A stretch of DNA of 64,000 nt from Mycobacterium numidiamassiliense (GTDB taxonomy: Bacteria; Actinomycetota; Actinomycetes; Mycobacteriales; Mycobacteriaceae). How positions within the stretch are numbered: the first letter of the stretch is position 1; every line of letters starts with the position of its first letter. The notes below the pieces were generated by a model, which saw only the letters and a program-made list of their open reading frames with translations, was not told the origin of the DNA and did not search any database. The translations under genes and the position numbers were made by a program. The stretch spans positions 1,475,066 through 1,539,065 of the forward strand of contig NZ_FUEZ01000004.1 in NCBI RefSeq assembly GCF_900157365.1, read 5' to 3'. Below, one piece after another: positions 35,667 through 44,204 of the stretch.

Positions 35667-37403
35667 ATGACCTATGACCTCGTGATCCGCGATGGCACAA
35701 TCGTCGACGGCTGGGGGGGAGCGCCCTATCGGGGCGACGTCGCGGTACGTGGCGGCGTCATCGTGGCGGTGGGGTCGATCGATGGTGCGGGCAGGCATGA
35801 GATCGACGCGGCAGGCCTGTTGGTCACACCGGGATTCATCGACCTACACACCCACTACGACGGTCAGGCGATCTGGTCGGATCGGCTCAACCCGTCGTCG
35901 TCGCACGGTGTGACCACAGCGGTAATCGGTAACTGCGGTGTGGGATTCGCGCCTTGCCGGCTGGCCGATCATGACGTGCTTGTCGACGTCATGGCCGGTG
36001 TCGAAGACATTCCTGGCGTGGTCATGGTCGAGGGTTTGGCGTGGGACTGGGAGACGTTTCCCCAATTCCTGGACCGGATCGAGGCGGGTCGGCGTGACAT
36101 TGATGTCGCGGCGTTGCTGCCACATTCGCCATTGCGGGTCTACGTAATGGGGCAGCGCGGCGCCGACCGCGAACCGGCGACGGTTCACGACCTGGCCGAG
36201 ATGCGCAAGCTGGCTGCCGAGGCGGTGCGGGCCGGAGCGTTGGGCTTCGCCTCGTCGCGATTGGCTACCCACCGCACCGACGGCGGGCAGCAAATCCCGA
36301 GCTACGACGCCGGGGACAACGAGATTCTCGAGATCGCGCGGGGGATAGCCGACGGCGGTGGGGGATTGATTCAGTTCGTACCGGACATCCCTGCCGCCGG
36401 CTACGAATCGGTACTGCAGACGGTGTTCGATGCCGCCAATGTCGTCGGCCTGCCGGTGACGTTCACGCTTCTCGTTGGCAATGCTGGTGATCCCCTGTGG
36501 GAGAAAGCAATTACGATGGTGGAGAAAGCCAATGATGCCGGAGGGGACGTCACCGCGCAGGTCTTCCCCCGGCCTATCGGGTTGATGCTGGGTCTGGAGT
36601 TAACGATAAATCCGTTCACGTTGTGTCCCACCTATGGCCAGATCGCTGATCTTCCGCTAACCGAACGCGTCGCGCAGATGCGCAAACCCGATGTGCGCGC
36701 GAAGATCCTGGCCGACCGACCCACCGACGCCACATCCAATCCGTTGTTTCACCTGGGACAGGCGTGGGAGTGGATCTTTCCGATCGATGACCGCGCCATC
36801 TACGAGCCCGACCGCACCGAGAGCATATTGGCCAGAGCGCGAACCCGGGGTGTCTCACCGTTGGAGGAGGCCTACGACCGTCTGCTCGATGATGATGGCC
36901 ACGCCATGCTGCTGGGCGCCATGGCTAACTTCACCGACAACTCCCTGGACACCGTCGGCAACCTGATACGCCGTGATGACGTGGTGCTGGGTTTGGGCGA
37001 CGGTGGCGCCCATTACGGAATGATTTGCGACTCAAGCTATCCGACCTACCTGCTGACGCATTGGGCGCGCGACCGGGACACGGGTCGACTGTCGGTCGCC
37101 GAGGCAGTCCGGGAACTGACCTCGACACCGGCCAAGGTAGCCGGACTGCTCGACCGTGGTCGGATCGAGGTTGGCTACAAGGCCGACCTCAACGTCATCG
37201 ACCACGCCGCGCTGCGATTGCACAAGCCAGTGATCACCCACGACCTACCCGCGGGAGGACGCAGACTGGACCAGAGCGCCAACGGCTACGTTGCGACCAT
37301 TGTTTCGGGCCAGGTGATCGCCGAGCACGACGTGCCCACCGACGCCAGGCCCGGCCGACTTGTCCGCGGGCGCCAGCCCGCACCGGCCGGATTGCGCGGC
37401 TGA
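35667..37403 (+). CDS. D-aminoacylase-like amidohydrolase (N-acyl-D-amino-acid deacylase family)
   Basis: 578 aa, ATG with GGGAGG 7 bases upstream. The N-terminal DLVIRDGTIVDGWGG starts the beta-sandwich, and His61/His63 (DLHTHYDGQ) plus Cys90 (IGNCGVGFAPC) form the metal site of the amidohydrolase 3 family. GDGGAHYGMICD near residue 445 supplies the catalytic Asp. Family members remove acyl groups from N-acyl-D-amino acids or open hydantoin-like rings. It sits between the BKACE and APH-type genes; its TGA shares a base with the next ATG. Confidence 0.88.
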   Translation: MTYDLVIRDGTIVDGWGGAPYRGDVAVRGGVIVAVGSIDGAGRHEIDAAGLLVTPGFIDLHTHYDGQAIWSDRLNPSSSHGVTTAVIGNCGVGFAPCRLADHDVLVDVMAGVEDIPGVVMVEGLAWDWETFPQFLDRIEAGRRDIDVAALLPHSPLRVYVMGQRGADREPATVHDLAEMRKLAAEAVRAGALGFASSRLATHRTDGGQQIPSYDAGDNEILEIARGIADGGGGLIQFVPDIPAAGYESVLQTVFDAANVVGLPVTFTLLVGNAGDPLWEKAITMVEKANDAGGDVTAQVFPRPIGLMLGLELTINPFTLCPTYGQIADLPLTERVAQMRKPDVRAKILADRPTDATSNPLFHLGQAWEWIFPIDDRAIYEPDRTESILARARTRGVSPLEEAYDRLLDDDGHAMLLGAMANFTDNSLDTVGNLIRRDDVVLGLGDGGAHYGMICDSSYPTYLLTHWARDRDTGRLSVAEAVRELTSTPAKVAGLLDRGRIEVGYKADLNVIDHAALRLHKPVITHDLPAGGRRLDQSANGYVATIVSGQVIAEHDVPTDARPGRLVRGRQPAPAGLRG

Positions 37404-38458
37404 TGGACGCCACCGCCCTGGAGTCAGTGGACGACGTCACTCCGGAGTGGATGGCAGCTGTCCTTGCGCAGAACGGCATCGCCGCCACCGTGTGTCGCGT
37501 ATCCACCGTGCCGGTCGGCAACGGACAAATGGGTTCGTGTTATCGGCTATCCATTGGCTACGGCACCGGCGATGGACCGGACCGGCTGATCGTGGAGCTG
37601 CCGGCCACCGATGCGGCAAGTCGCGCCGCCGGCCAACTCGGCTACCGATGCGAGACTACGTTTTACCGCACGGTCGCTGATCGGGTGCACCTCGACATCC
37701 CACGGTGCTATTTCGCCGCGATGAACGAGTGCGGCGACGGATTCACCCTCGTGTTAGAGGACCTTGCACCCGCCGAGGCCGGCGACCAAATCGCCGGTTG
37801 CTCTCTCGATCAAGCTCGTGCGGCCGCAGTCAACGTCGCTGGATTGCACGCGCCGACCTGGAATGACCCGTCGCTTCGTGAACTCGACTGGCTCATACCA
37901 GATCTCGCAGCGTACCCGGAAGTAGCTGCCGCATTCCTCGTGGACGCCACCGCCCAGTTTCTGGACCGCTACGAGGTCACCCCGGACACCGCCGTGACAC
38001 TGCGCCGCTTCGCTGATCGATTCGTGGACTGGGCAACTGGGCGACCCGAGCCGTTCGCCATGCTGCACAGCGACTACCGCCTGGACAATCTGCTCTTCGC
38101 CGAACCCGATGCCCCCCGACCGGTGATCGCCGTCGATTGGCAGGTCGTCACCGTCGGGTCGCCACTGCGCGATGTTGCCTTCCTTGTTTCCACTGGTCTG
38201 TCGACCGCGCGCCGGCGCGCCGGCGAGAAGGGGATCGTCCAGGCCTACCATCGGCGCCTCGTCGCGCTCGGAGTCGACGGCTACAGCATCGAACAATGTT
38301 GGGAGGACTACCGGTACGGGCTGTTTCAAGGCCCACTCATCACGGTGTTGGGCGCGTTCGTCGCTCAGCCCACCGCGCGGGGCGACCGGATGTTCGCCGT
38401 CATGGCCGAGCGGTCATCGACGGCGATCAGCGACCTAGATGCGATGTCTCTGGTATGA
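37403..38458 (+). CDS. APH-fold phosphotransferase-family protein (atypical)
   Basis: 351 aa from ATG 37403, coupled to the upstream gene by a one-base overlap (TGATG). Kinase-like C-lobe: LHSDYRLDNLLF with catalytic Asp224 and Asn229 and VDWQ with metal-binding Asp245. The N-lobe Lys that normally anchors ATP in relatives (VVKLP) reads Glu65 in LIVELPATD. Related proteins are found beside acyl-CoA dehydrogenases in lipid- and steroid-degrading operons, and some form the N-terminal part of FadE fusions. Activity is uncertain. Confidence 0.85.
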   Translation: MDATALESVDDVTPEWMAAVLAQNGIAATVCRVSTVPVGNGQMGSCYRLSIGYGTGDGPDRLIVELPATDAASRAAGQLGYRCETTFYRTVADRVHLDIPRCYFAAMNECGDGFTLVLEDLAPAEAGDQIAGCSLDQARAAAVNVAGLHAPTWNDPSLRELDWLIPDLAAYPEVAAAFLVDATAQFLDRYEVTPDTAVTLRRFADRFVDWATGRPEPFAMLHSDYRLDNLLFAEPDAPRPVIAVDWQVVTVGSPLRDVAFLVSTGLSTARRRAGEKGIVQAYHRRLVALGVDGYSIEQCWEDYRYGLFQGPLITVLGAFVAQPTARGDRMFAVMAERSSTAISDLDAMSLV

Positions 38459-38521
38459 CGGCATTCGGGATTGGGAGCGCATGAGGTCCTGGTGCGAACG
38501 CGAGATTCTGGTGGGCCTCTG

Positions 38522-39289
38522 GTGATTGAGCGCTACCGGGGCCGGGTTGCGGTCGTGACCGGGCGAACCACAGGAATCGGGCGAGGTATCGTCGAACGCC
38601 TTGTCAGCGAAGGGGCTTCGGTCGTCACCTGTGCACGTCATCCGCCGGAATCCCCATTGCCACATGGAGCGACGTTTGTTGCTGCGGATATCACCGACGA
38701 GGCGTCGATATCCGGCGTCATCGATGCGGCAGTGGACCGCTATGGTCGGCTCGACGTGGTCGTGGCGAATGCGGGCGGTGCCAACATCGGACCCTGGCCC
38801 GACGAACCCGTCCAGCAATGGCGCGAGCTGATCGATATCAACCTGCATGGCGCGATGCTCACATGTCGGGCAGCGTGGCCGCATCTGGTGTCGACAAAGG
38901 GAAACATCGTCGTCATCTCGTCGCTTTCGGCGTGGATGGGTGTCGGCGCGCACGAGATGGAACGGATGGGCGGCTTTCAGCCCTCCGCCGCCTACCAGGC
39001 GAGCAAGGCCGGGATCGAGGGACTCGCAAAGCATCTCGCAGGCCGTGGCGGCGAGCATGGGCTGCGAGTCAACGTGGTGCGTCCAGGGCGCATCCTGACC
39101 GACAAGTGGCAAGGTTTCCTCGGCGAGGATGGCCTCTTCTGGTCGCATTATCAGAACATTCAGTTACTCAAACGTCATGGCCGCGCTGAGGACGTCGCAG
39201 CTGCCGTGGCGTTCTTGGCTTCCGACGAAGCAGCTTTCATTACCGCCGCAGTCCTCGACGTCGACGGCGGCGCAGCCGCCAAACTCTAA
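38522..39289 (+). CDS. SDR-family oxidoreductase
   Basis: 255 aa from GTG 38522 with GGTGGG upstream; earlier in-frame starts at 38492 and 38471 (TTG) would add a non-conserved tail. TGRTTGIGRGIVERL cofactor motif, NAGGAN, SSLSAWMG and a long loop before AAYQASKAGIEGL with the catalytic Tyr and Lys; ends AAVLDVDGGAAAKL. NAD(P)-dependent oxidoreductase. Part of the mmsA-BKACE operon by spacing and strand. Confidence 0.85.
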   Translation: MIERYRGRVAVVTGRTTGIGRGIVERLVSEGASVVTCARHPPESPLPHGATFVAADITDEASISGVIDAAVDRYGRLDVVVANAGGANIGPWPDEPVQQWRELIDINLHGAMLTCRAAWPHLVSTKGNIVVISSLSAWMGVGAHEMERMGGFQPSAAYQASKAGIEGLAKHLAGRGGEHGLRVNVVRPGRILTDKWQGFLGEDGLFWSHYQNIQLLKRHGRAEDVAAAVAFLASDEAAFITAAVLDVDGGAAAKL

Positions 39290-39304
39290 CCACCTGGAGG
39301 AACC

Positions 39305-40435
39305 GTGCTAAGCCCATTCGACGACTTCCCAATCCACCCCTCGGCCGATCCAATCGCCCACCCCGCCACGGGCGATATCAACCACTACGACCGGTACTGG
39401 TTCAACGGCCATCAGCGCGACGGAGCGTTCTACTTCGGTGCGGCAATGGGTCATTACCCGGTGCGCGGCGTGATCGACGCCGCATTCAGCATCGTGCGCG
39501 ACGGAGTGGAGCACTCGATCTTCGCCTCCGGCGCGATGCCGACCGACCGATCCACCACCATCGGTCCGATCCGCATCGACGTGGTCGACCCGATGCGCAC
39601 CATTCGCTACGTAGTCGAACCCAATGAGCACGGCATCACGTGCGACCTGCTTTTCCGCGCGACGACTGTCGCCGTCGAGGAACCCCGCCAGCAGCGACGC
39701 ACGCCCGAGGGAATCTTGCTCACCGACCACACTCGTCTGACCCAGTGGGGTAGCTGGCAAGGCACAGTCACCGTCGACGGCCACGAGCTGCAGATCGACC
39801 CCGTCGAGGTCTCGGGCACACGCGATCGCTCGTGGGGCGTGCGCCCCATTGGCGAGCAGGTGCAGGTCATCCGACAACCCATGCCGCTCCAGGTGTTCTG
39901 GCTTTGGGCCCCAATACATTTCGGTGACCGCTTCACTCATCTGGCCGTTCACGAGCACGAAGACGGCAGACGGTGGCTCGAAACCGCGTTGGTCATCGAT
40001 CCCATCCCCGACGGCGCAGCCCCGTGGAGCACCGCCGGCGTGCGCGAATGTCATGACATCCGTTACGAACTCGACTGGGAGCCCGGTCGTCGAGAAATCA
40101 AACGCGCGCGACTGTGGTTCGATGACCCCGACGAGGGCGAAGTCTTGATCGAAGTCGAAAAGAAGTTCACTTTCCGGATGCGCGGAATCGGCTATTGGCA
40201 CCCACACTGGGGTCACGGAACCATCCACGGCCCGCTCGAGACCGGGCGCGAGTCAATCAAGCTGGACGACTTCGATCCCACCGACTTCGCCTCAATTCAC
40301 CTCCAAAACCTGGTAATCGCAACGATGGGCGATCGCCGCGGCGTCGGCGTCGTCGAGCAGGTCGCCATCGGACCCCACCGACCGAGCGGATTGACCGGCC
40401 TGCTGGACGGACATCGAATTGCCAAACCGTCATAG
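39305..40435 (+). CDS. AttH/CrtC-like (hydroxyneurosporene synthase-type) protein
   Basis: 376 aa, GTG start with GGAGG 7 bases upstream, 15 bases after the SDR stop. Beta-rich sequence: DINHYDRYWFNGHQRDGAFYF, then EVSGTRDRSWGVRPIGEQVQ and MRGIGYWHPHWGHGTIHG. The SGTRDRSWG...W...H pattern is typical of the lipocalin-like CrtC/AttH superfamily and of the DUF7064/7065 domains common in Actinobacteria. Such proteins hydrate or bind terpenoid-like substrates. It is the last gene of the operon and follows the SDR. Confidence 0.68.
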   Translation: MLSPFDDFPIHPSADPIAHPATGDINHYDRYWFNGHQRDGAFYFGAAMGHYPVRGVIDAAFSIVRDGVEHSIFASGAMPTDRSTTIGPIRIDVVDPMRTIRYVVEPNEHGITCDLLFRATTVAVEEPRQQRRTPEGILLTDHTRLTQWGSWQGTVTVDGHELQIDPVEVSGTRDRSWGVRPIGEQVQVIRQPMPLQVFWLWAPIHFGDRFTHLAVHEHEDGRRWLETALVIDPIPDGAAPWSTAGVRECHDIRYELDWEPGRREIKRARLWFDDPDEGEVLIEVEKKFTFRMRGIGYWHPHWGHGTIHGPLETGRESIKLDDFDPTDFASIHLQNLVIATMGDRRGVGVVEQVAIGPHRPSGLTGLLDGHRIAKPS

Positions 40436-40664
40436 CAACGACTCTTGCACCGAGGTGACCACGACGATGAGGCGCTCCATCCCTCGGTCGACCGCGTACC
40501 CCGCGATGCATATCCTTACTGCGGAGCAGGGCGCGTTCGACGGTGGCGTCGCCACCTCGCGCTTGGGTCGTCTGCTGAATGTCGTCGAAGGTTTGGACCC
40601 GTCGTGCAGCAGCGGCAGCACCTCGCACCGACATGGATGATGGCAACACCACGAAATTGCGTGC

Positions 40665-40844
40665 GTATGCAGCTTCGCTATACAAGCATCCCCGCGCTGC
40701 ATAGTCGGCGATCACCTTGTGGAGTTCTCTAATGCCGGCATGGCCTTTGGGTAGCCGGTGCGATGCCGGCCGTGCTCCGTCAGCAGCCATCACTGAGACG
40801 TCATAGTGGTCCTCTGCCTGAATCGTCACCGCCAAGGCGGTCAT
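40665..40844 (-). pseudogene. Possible IS110-type transposase N-terminal remnant
   Basis: About 60 residues starting at 40844 (IQAEDHYDVSVMAADGARP, then GIRELHKVIADYAARG) resemble the N-terminal RuvC-like part of IS110-family DEDD transposases. The reading frame continues but loses similarity, and no further catalytic motif follows. I see no terminal repeats; IS110 elements often lack them. The fragment occupies part of a 420-base gap that otherwise holds nothing I recognise. Confidence 0.35.
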
Positions 40845-40856
40845 CTTTCGGCGCGG

Positions 40857-41111
40857 TTACTGTTGCGGATCGGTGAGGGCTTGTTCCGCGATGCGGACGC
40901 AATCGGCGACGCTTGAGTCGGCGTGTATGGCTACCTCGTTGAGGATGTCGCGGACCTCGTCGGTGGTGAGGCCGTTGGCTAGGGCTTGTTTGATTTCGCT
41001 GCGCAGCTCGGCAGTTCGGTGTAGTGCTGCGGCGGCGGCGATGTTCAACATGCTGAGGTCTTTTGCAGACAATCGGGTGTTGTGTGTTGGCCGTTGATCA
41101 TCTTGTTGCAT
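40857..41111 (-). CDS. Carboxymuconolactone decarboxylase (CMD) family protein, small
   Basis: 84 aa from ATG 41111, with AAAGGG upstream (a frame to 41156 is possible). The segment LSMLNIAAAAALHRTAELRSEI, then KQALANGLTTDEVRDILNEVAIHADSS, is the helix-turn-helix-like core of the CMD/AhpD fold. It is about half the normal length of a CMD protein and lacks the CxxC of AhpD peroxidases. It may be a truncated gene in this degenerate region, or a small functional single-domain member. Confidence 0.6.
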   Translation of the reverse strand: MQQDDQRPTHNTRLSAKDLSMLNIAAAAALHRTAELRSEIKQALANGLTTDEVRDILNEVAIHADSSVADCVRIAEQALTDPQQ

Positions 41112-41463
41112 GATGCCCTTTCGTTCGTGCAACCGGTGCGTACCCCCGTCTTTCACTGGCGGTAAATCTGGCTACGCGCAGGCTGATCCGCGGTTAGTCC
41201 GCGTTGGACCTTGTATCCGCTCGTCAGGCAGAACATGGCGCGATCGAGGATCGGGAGTGTGTCGGTGACGGCGATCTCGCCTGGCGGCGAAGCGCCCACG
41301 AAGACATTGATGGTCGCAGATGATGTCTGTCCGCACGAAGATACATTAGTTGCATTTTATGATCATGATCTTCTCTTCAGAAGAATCTGCTGCTAGCGTT
41401 GCCCGACATCATCATCTTCGACCAGGGCGCCGCTCGGCGCCAGGCAGCGGAGATTACGTATAC

Positions 41464-41589
41464 GAAATCGTTGCCGGTGCACTCGCTCGCATCGATGCTG
41501 GGGTCGCTAATGTTCACCACCACATCGCCGATTTCACCGTCTCAGGCAGGTGGCCAGCCGAGGTGTACCTGAGCCTCTGGCGACGGGTA
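41464..41589 (+). pseudogene. Remnant of a beta-keto acid cleavage enzyme gene
   Basis: A stretch of about 42 residues contains ALARIDAGVANVHHHIADFT and PAEVYLSLWRRV, which aligns residue by residue with the BKACE at 34723 (ALACFEAGAAIVHQHISNHN, AEVYLSIWRRV). The metal-binding HHH survives. Nothing upstream or downstream continues the protein; the next gene begins 10 bases later. It is a piece of a second BKACE copy, not the same gene, because identity is only partial. The 350 bases upstream (41112-41463) hold nothing recognisable. Confidence 0.8.
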
Positions 41590-41599
41590 AGGAGAATTC

Positions 41600-42439
41600 A
41601 TGTCTGAAGCCACCCAGTCCAATACGGTCGGTCCACGCCCTCCGGACGGCGACTGGCTCGGCACGCCGTTTCTCAGGTTCACCCGCGAGGGACCTCTTGC
41701 GATCTGCACTTTGGACCGCCCGCAAGCCCGAAATGCCATGACGGCCGCGATGTATTTCGGCATCGGATACGCGGTGAACCGGGTCAACTCCGATAACGAC
41801 CTGGCCGGTCTGATCATCACGGGTACTGGCGATGTCTTCGCGCCGGGCGGTGATCTCGGCGGCGGCGGAGTGGACCACTGGATGGACTTCGGATCAACGT
41901 TGTCGATGGACGCTGTGCTGCCGTTCGACACGTTACGAACCTCGGCCAAGCCCGTGGTCTCAGCGGTCAACGGACTGTGCCAGGGCGGTGGCCTGATGAT
42001 CGCGATGTGTAACGACATGGCGATGGTGAGCGACCGCGCGACATTCCGGGTGCCCGAACTGTTCCGAGGTATCGCAGACACCTATTACAGCCAGATGCTG
42101 GCCCGCATCATCGGGCCGGTCCGCACGCGGGACCTCATGCTGACCGGTCGTGTCCTGTCCGCCGAGGAGGCCGTTGATTGGGGCCTGGTCGCCCGCGTGG
42201 TCCCACACGATGAACTCATGGACTCTGCGCGCGACGTGCTGGGGCAGTGCTGCCGCACGGCGCCCACCGCCCGCGGTGTCGTGAAGGCGAGCTTGGACAA
42301 CTATCTGGGTCTGAATGACCGCATCGGAATGCGTTCCAGCCTACGGGCGCCCGAGGCTGCCGAAGGATATCGGGCTTTCAAGGAGCGGCGCTCGCCCAGC
42401 TGGGTGCACCCCGACCTGCAGCTGGCAGGGCGGCTCTAG
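41600..42439 (+). CDS. Enoyl-CoA hydratase/isomerase family protein
   Basis: 279 aa, ATG with AAGGAG 8 bases upstream. LDRPQARNAMTAAM, GDVFAPGGDLGGGG (oxyanion hole with an unusual Pro-Gly-Gly-Asp), VNGLCQGGGLMIAMCNDMAM and FRVPELFRGIADTYYSQ. The second Glu of hydratases (VPELFRG) is present while the first is replaced by Leu. Most similar in plan to the 5080 paralog. It probably belonged to the mmsA-BKACE pathway or its duplicate; the surrounding sequence is degenerate. Confidence 0.88.
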   Translation: MSEATQSNTVGPRPPDGDWLGTPFLRFTREGPLAICTLDRPQARNAMTAAMYFGIGYAVNRVNSDNDLAGLIITGTGDVFAPGGDLGGGGVDHWMDFGSTLSMDAVLPFDTLRTSAKPVVSAVNGLCQGGGLMIAMCNDMAMVSDRATFRVPELFRGIADTYYSQMLARIIGPVRTRDLMLTGRVLSAEEAVDWGLVARVVPHDELMDSARDVLGQCCRTAPTARGVVKASLDNYLGLNDRIGMRSSLRAPEAAEGYRAFKERRSPSWVHPDLQLAGRL

Positions 42440-42538
42440 TCGCCTTCGGCGAGGCGCTGGAAGTCGATGTCTCTTGCCCAGCACCGCGTGGTGGGCTGCG
42501 GGCGCTAGTGTCTTACCCGGCGCGCGGCGCATTAGGTG

Positions 42539-42805
42539 TCATTCGTAGGCAAGTTCTAGGCGTTCGAGGCGCCGCACCAGGAGGCTCGGCGGCCACCGCC
42601 AAGTATGAGCGGCCTCGATCTTCGAGGTGCGTTCAAGAAGCTGCCTGAGCACGATTTGGGCCTCCAGCCGAGCGAGGGCCGCCCCGATGCAGAAGTGTGT
42701 TCCCTTGCCAAAAGTGATGTGACCCTTGCCATTGCGACGGTCTAGCCGGAACTCATTGGGATCGTCGAAACGCGACGGATCCCGATTGGCCGCCCCCCAC
42801 AACAA
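42539..42805 (-). pseudogene. C-terminal remnant of a cytochrome P450
   Basis: 88 aa read GAANRDPSRFDDPNEFRLDR, then the heme loop FGKGTHFCIGAALARLEAQ with the Cys ligand and the final helix. Only the last fifth of a P450 is present: the I-helix and ExxR are missing and no start signal is seen upstream. The sequence breaks near 42806. It lies between a crotonase and a CMD-family gene, in a zone of gene fragments. Confidence 0.85.
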
Positions 42806-42963
42806 CAGCAGGTGAGAACCCCGCGTCGAGATTCACTCCGCACAGCTCGTATTAAGGTATGCGACTGGTTCGTAAGCTTTTTGACTTACTCACACAACCC
42901 CGTTAGGTTGTCGTCCCAGACGGCCGTGCAAGCACAGCTTCCATATCCCCGGACGGAGTCGGC

Positions 42964-43758
42964 TTGAGCGAATGGACCGATCGCGACGACCGTCAACGGG
43001 TCGCCCGTGCGGAGTACGAGCACATCATGTGCGCGCCGGCCCCTGCCCCGGTCAGCGCCTACATTGATGGCGGAGTGATCGGGTTCGTCTTCGCCGAGAT
43101 GTGGCGCCGCGGCGTACTCACGCCTCGCGATCGTCGCTGGATCACCCTTGCGTGCGTCGGCATGGCCGACGCACCCGTGCCCATGGAGACCCACTGTTAC
43201 GCCGCCCTCAAGAGCAACGAGGTGACCAAGGAGGAGATCGACGAGTTCCTGCTCTTCTTCGGCACCCAGGCGGGTTGGCCCAAGGGCTCGTCGATGCTCA
43301 CCTACATCATGGCTGCCTTCGCCAAAATCGCCGAGGAGGACGGCGAGACGCTGACCTTCGCGAGGTTCGTCCCGTGGGCCGATCCGGTTGCCGACGGCGT
43401 CCGCCGAGCCCGAGGTGAGGCGGCATACGCGGCCGTGCACGGAGCCGCGCCTGCACCGCCACGCACCTCATTTCAAGCCGTGGGCGACCTCGACTACCTC
43501 TACGGCGAGATCTGGAGCCGCGATGAGTACCTCACCCCGCGCGACCGACGACTAGTCGCAATCTCCTGCAGCGCCGCCCTCGGGATCGATGCGGAGATGA
43601 CCGATCAGCTCGAGTCCGCCTTGCGCAGCGGCGATCTCACGTTCGACGAGCTGCAAGAGGTCGTCATGCACATCGCGGTATATCTCGGTTGGATCGTGGC
43701 GCGACGCCTCGATCACCTCCTGGTGGCGGCGGCGAAGAATACCGGCACAGACAGCTAA
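42964..43758 (+). CDS. Carboxymuconolactone decarboxylase-family protein, two-domain
   Basis: 264 aa, TTG start. Two CMD-like repeats are visible: residues about 50-110 (EMWRRGVLTPRDRRWITLAC ... AALKSNEVTKEEIDEFLLFFGTQAGWP) and 180-255 (EIWSRDEYLTPRDRRLVAIS ... SALRSGDLTFDELQEVVMHIAVYLGWI). Both copies have the pattern of AhpD-like domains without Cys pairs. Members decarboxylate gamma-carboxymuconolactone or act as small redox-independent hydrolases. Upstream, a 5-base-arm repeat (GTAAG...CTTAC at about 42871-42888) may be regulatory. Confidence 0.85.
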   Translation: MSEWTDRDDRQRVARAEYEHIMCAPAPAPVSAYIDGGVIGFVFAEMWRRGVLTPRDRRWITLACVGMADAPVPMETHCYAALKSNEVTKEEIDEFLLFFGTQAGWPKGSSMLTYIMAAFAKIAEEDGETLTFARFVPWADPVADGVRRARGEAAYAAVHGAAPAPPRTSFQAVGDLDYLYGEIWSRDEYLTPRDRRLVAISCSAALGIDAEMTDQLESALRSGDLTFDELQEVVMHIAVYLGWIVARRLDHLLVAAAKNTGTDS

Positions 43759-44204
43759 CGAGGCGGCGATGCTCGCGTGATGCCAGGTTCTCCGATCGGG
43801 TCCACGCCTTCGGCGAAGGAGACGCTGGTGCTTGAGGCGGTTCGAGTGCCCGCCGCCTTGCCTATCAGCGTCGCCGACGACGTCGTTGCATTTCGTATGC
43901 GCACGGCCGCGGAGCAATTCCTCGCCTACGGGTGACCTGGCCTGGCCGGCCGGCAGCTAGCCCGAGTCCGACTCCGGAAGTGTTGGTCTCGTTGACTGAT
44001 CCTCCCGTCGAACACTTCGCCTGGACTGGGGGGCGTCGTCCGCACCGCGACCGGCTTGATCGCTGCCCTCCCACCAGCGGTAAAAGTCGAGATCGGTGAT
44101 CGCCGTAGCCGCTCGCTCCGTTGCCGCGATGAACATCCTTTCCCCCGTTCGCTCAGCTGGGACAGTCGGCCACGATGTCGCGCTCGGGACCGATGATCAT
44201 CCGT
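43759..44204. other. Intergenic region without recognisable gene
   Basis: About 450 bases between the CMD-type gene and the convergent TetR gene. A 52-codon frame (GTG 43777 to TGA 43935) is open but matches nothing and has no clear ribosome site. The rest shows no RNA gene, hairpin terminator or repeat that I can support. Confidence 0.5.

Noticed and set aside
40257..40664. Continuation of the IS110-like frame
   Set aside because: After about residue 60 the similarity ends and no DEDD or Ser motif is seen. Only the first part was kept as a low-confidence remnant.
41211..41396. 61-codon plus-strand frame upstream of the BKACE remnant
   Set aside because: No ribosome site and no similarity; the segment is AT-rich intergenic DNA.
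43777..43935. 52-codon GTG frame after the CMD-type gene
   Set aside because: No ribosome site, no recognisable sequence, and it is too short to trust.
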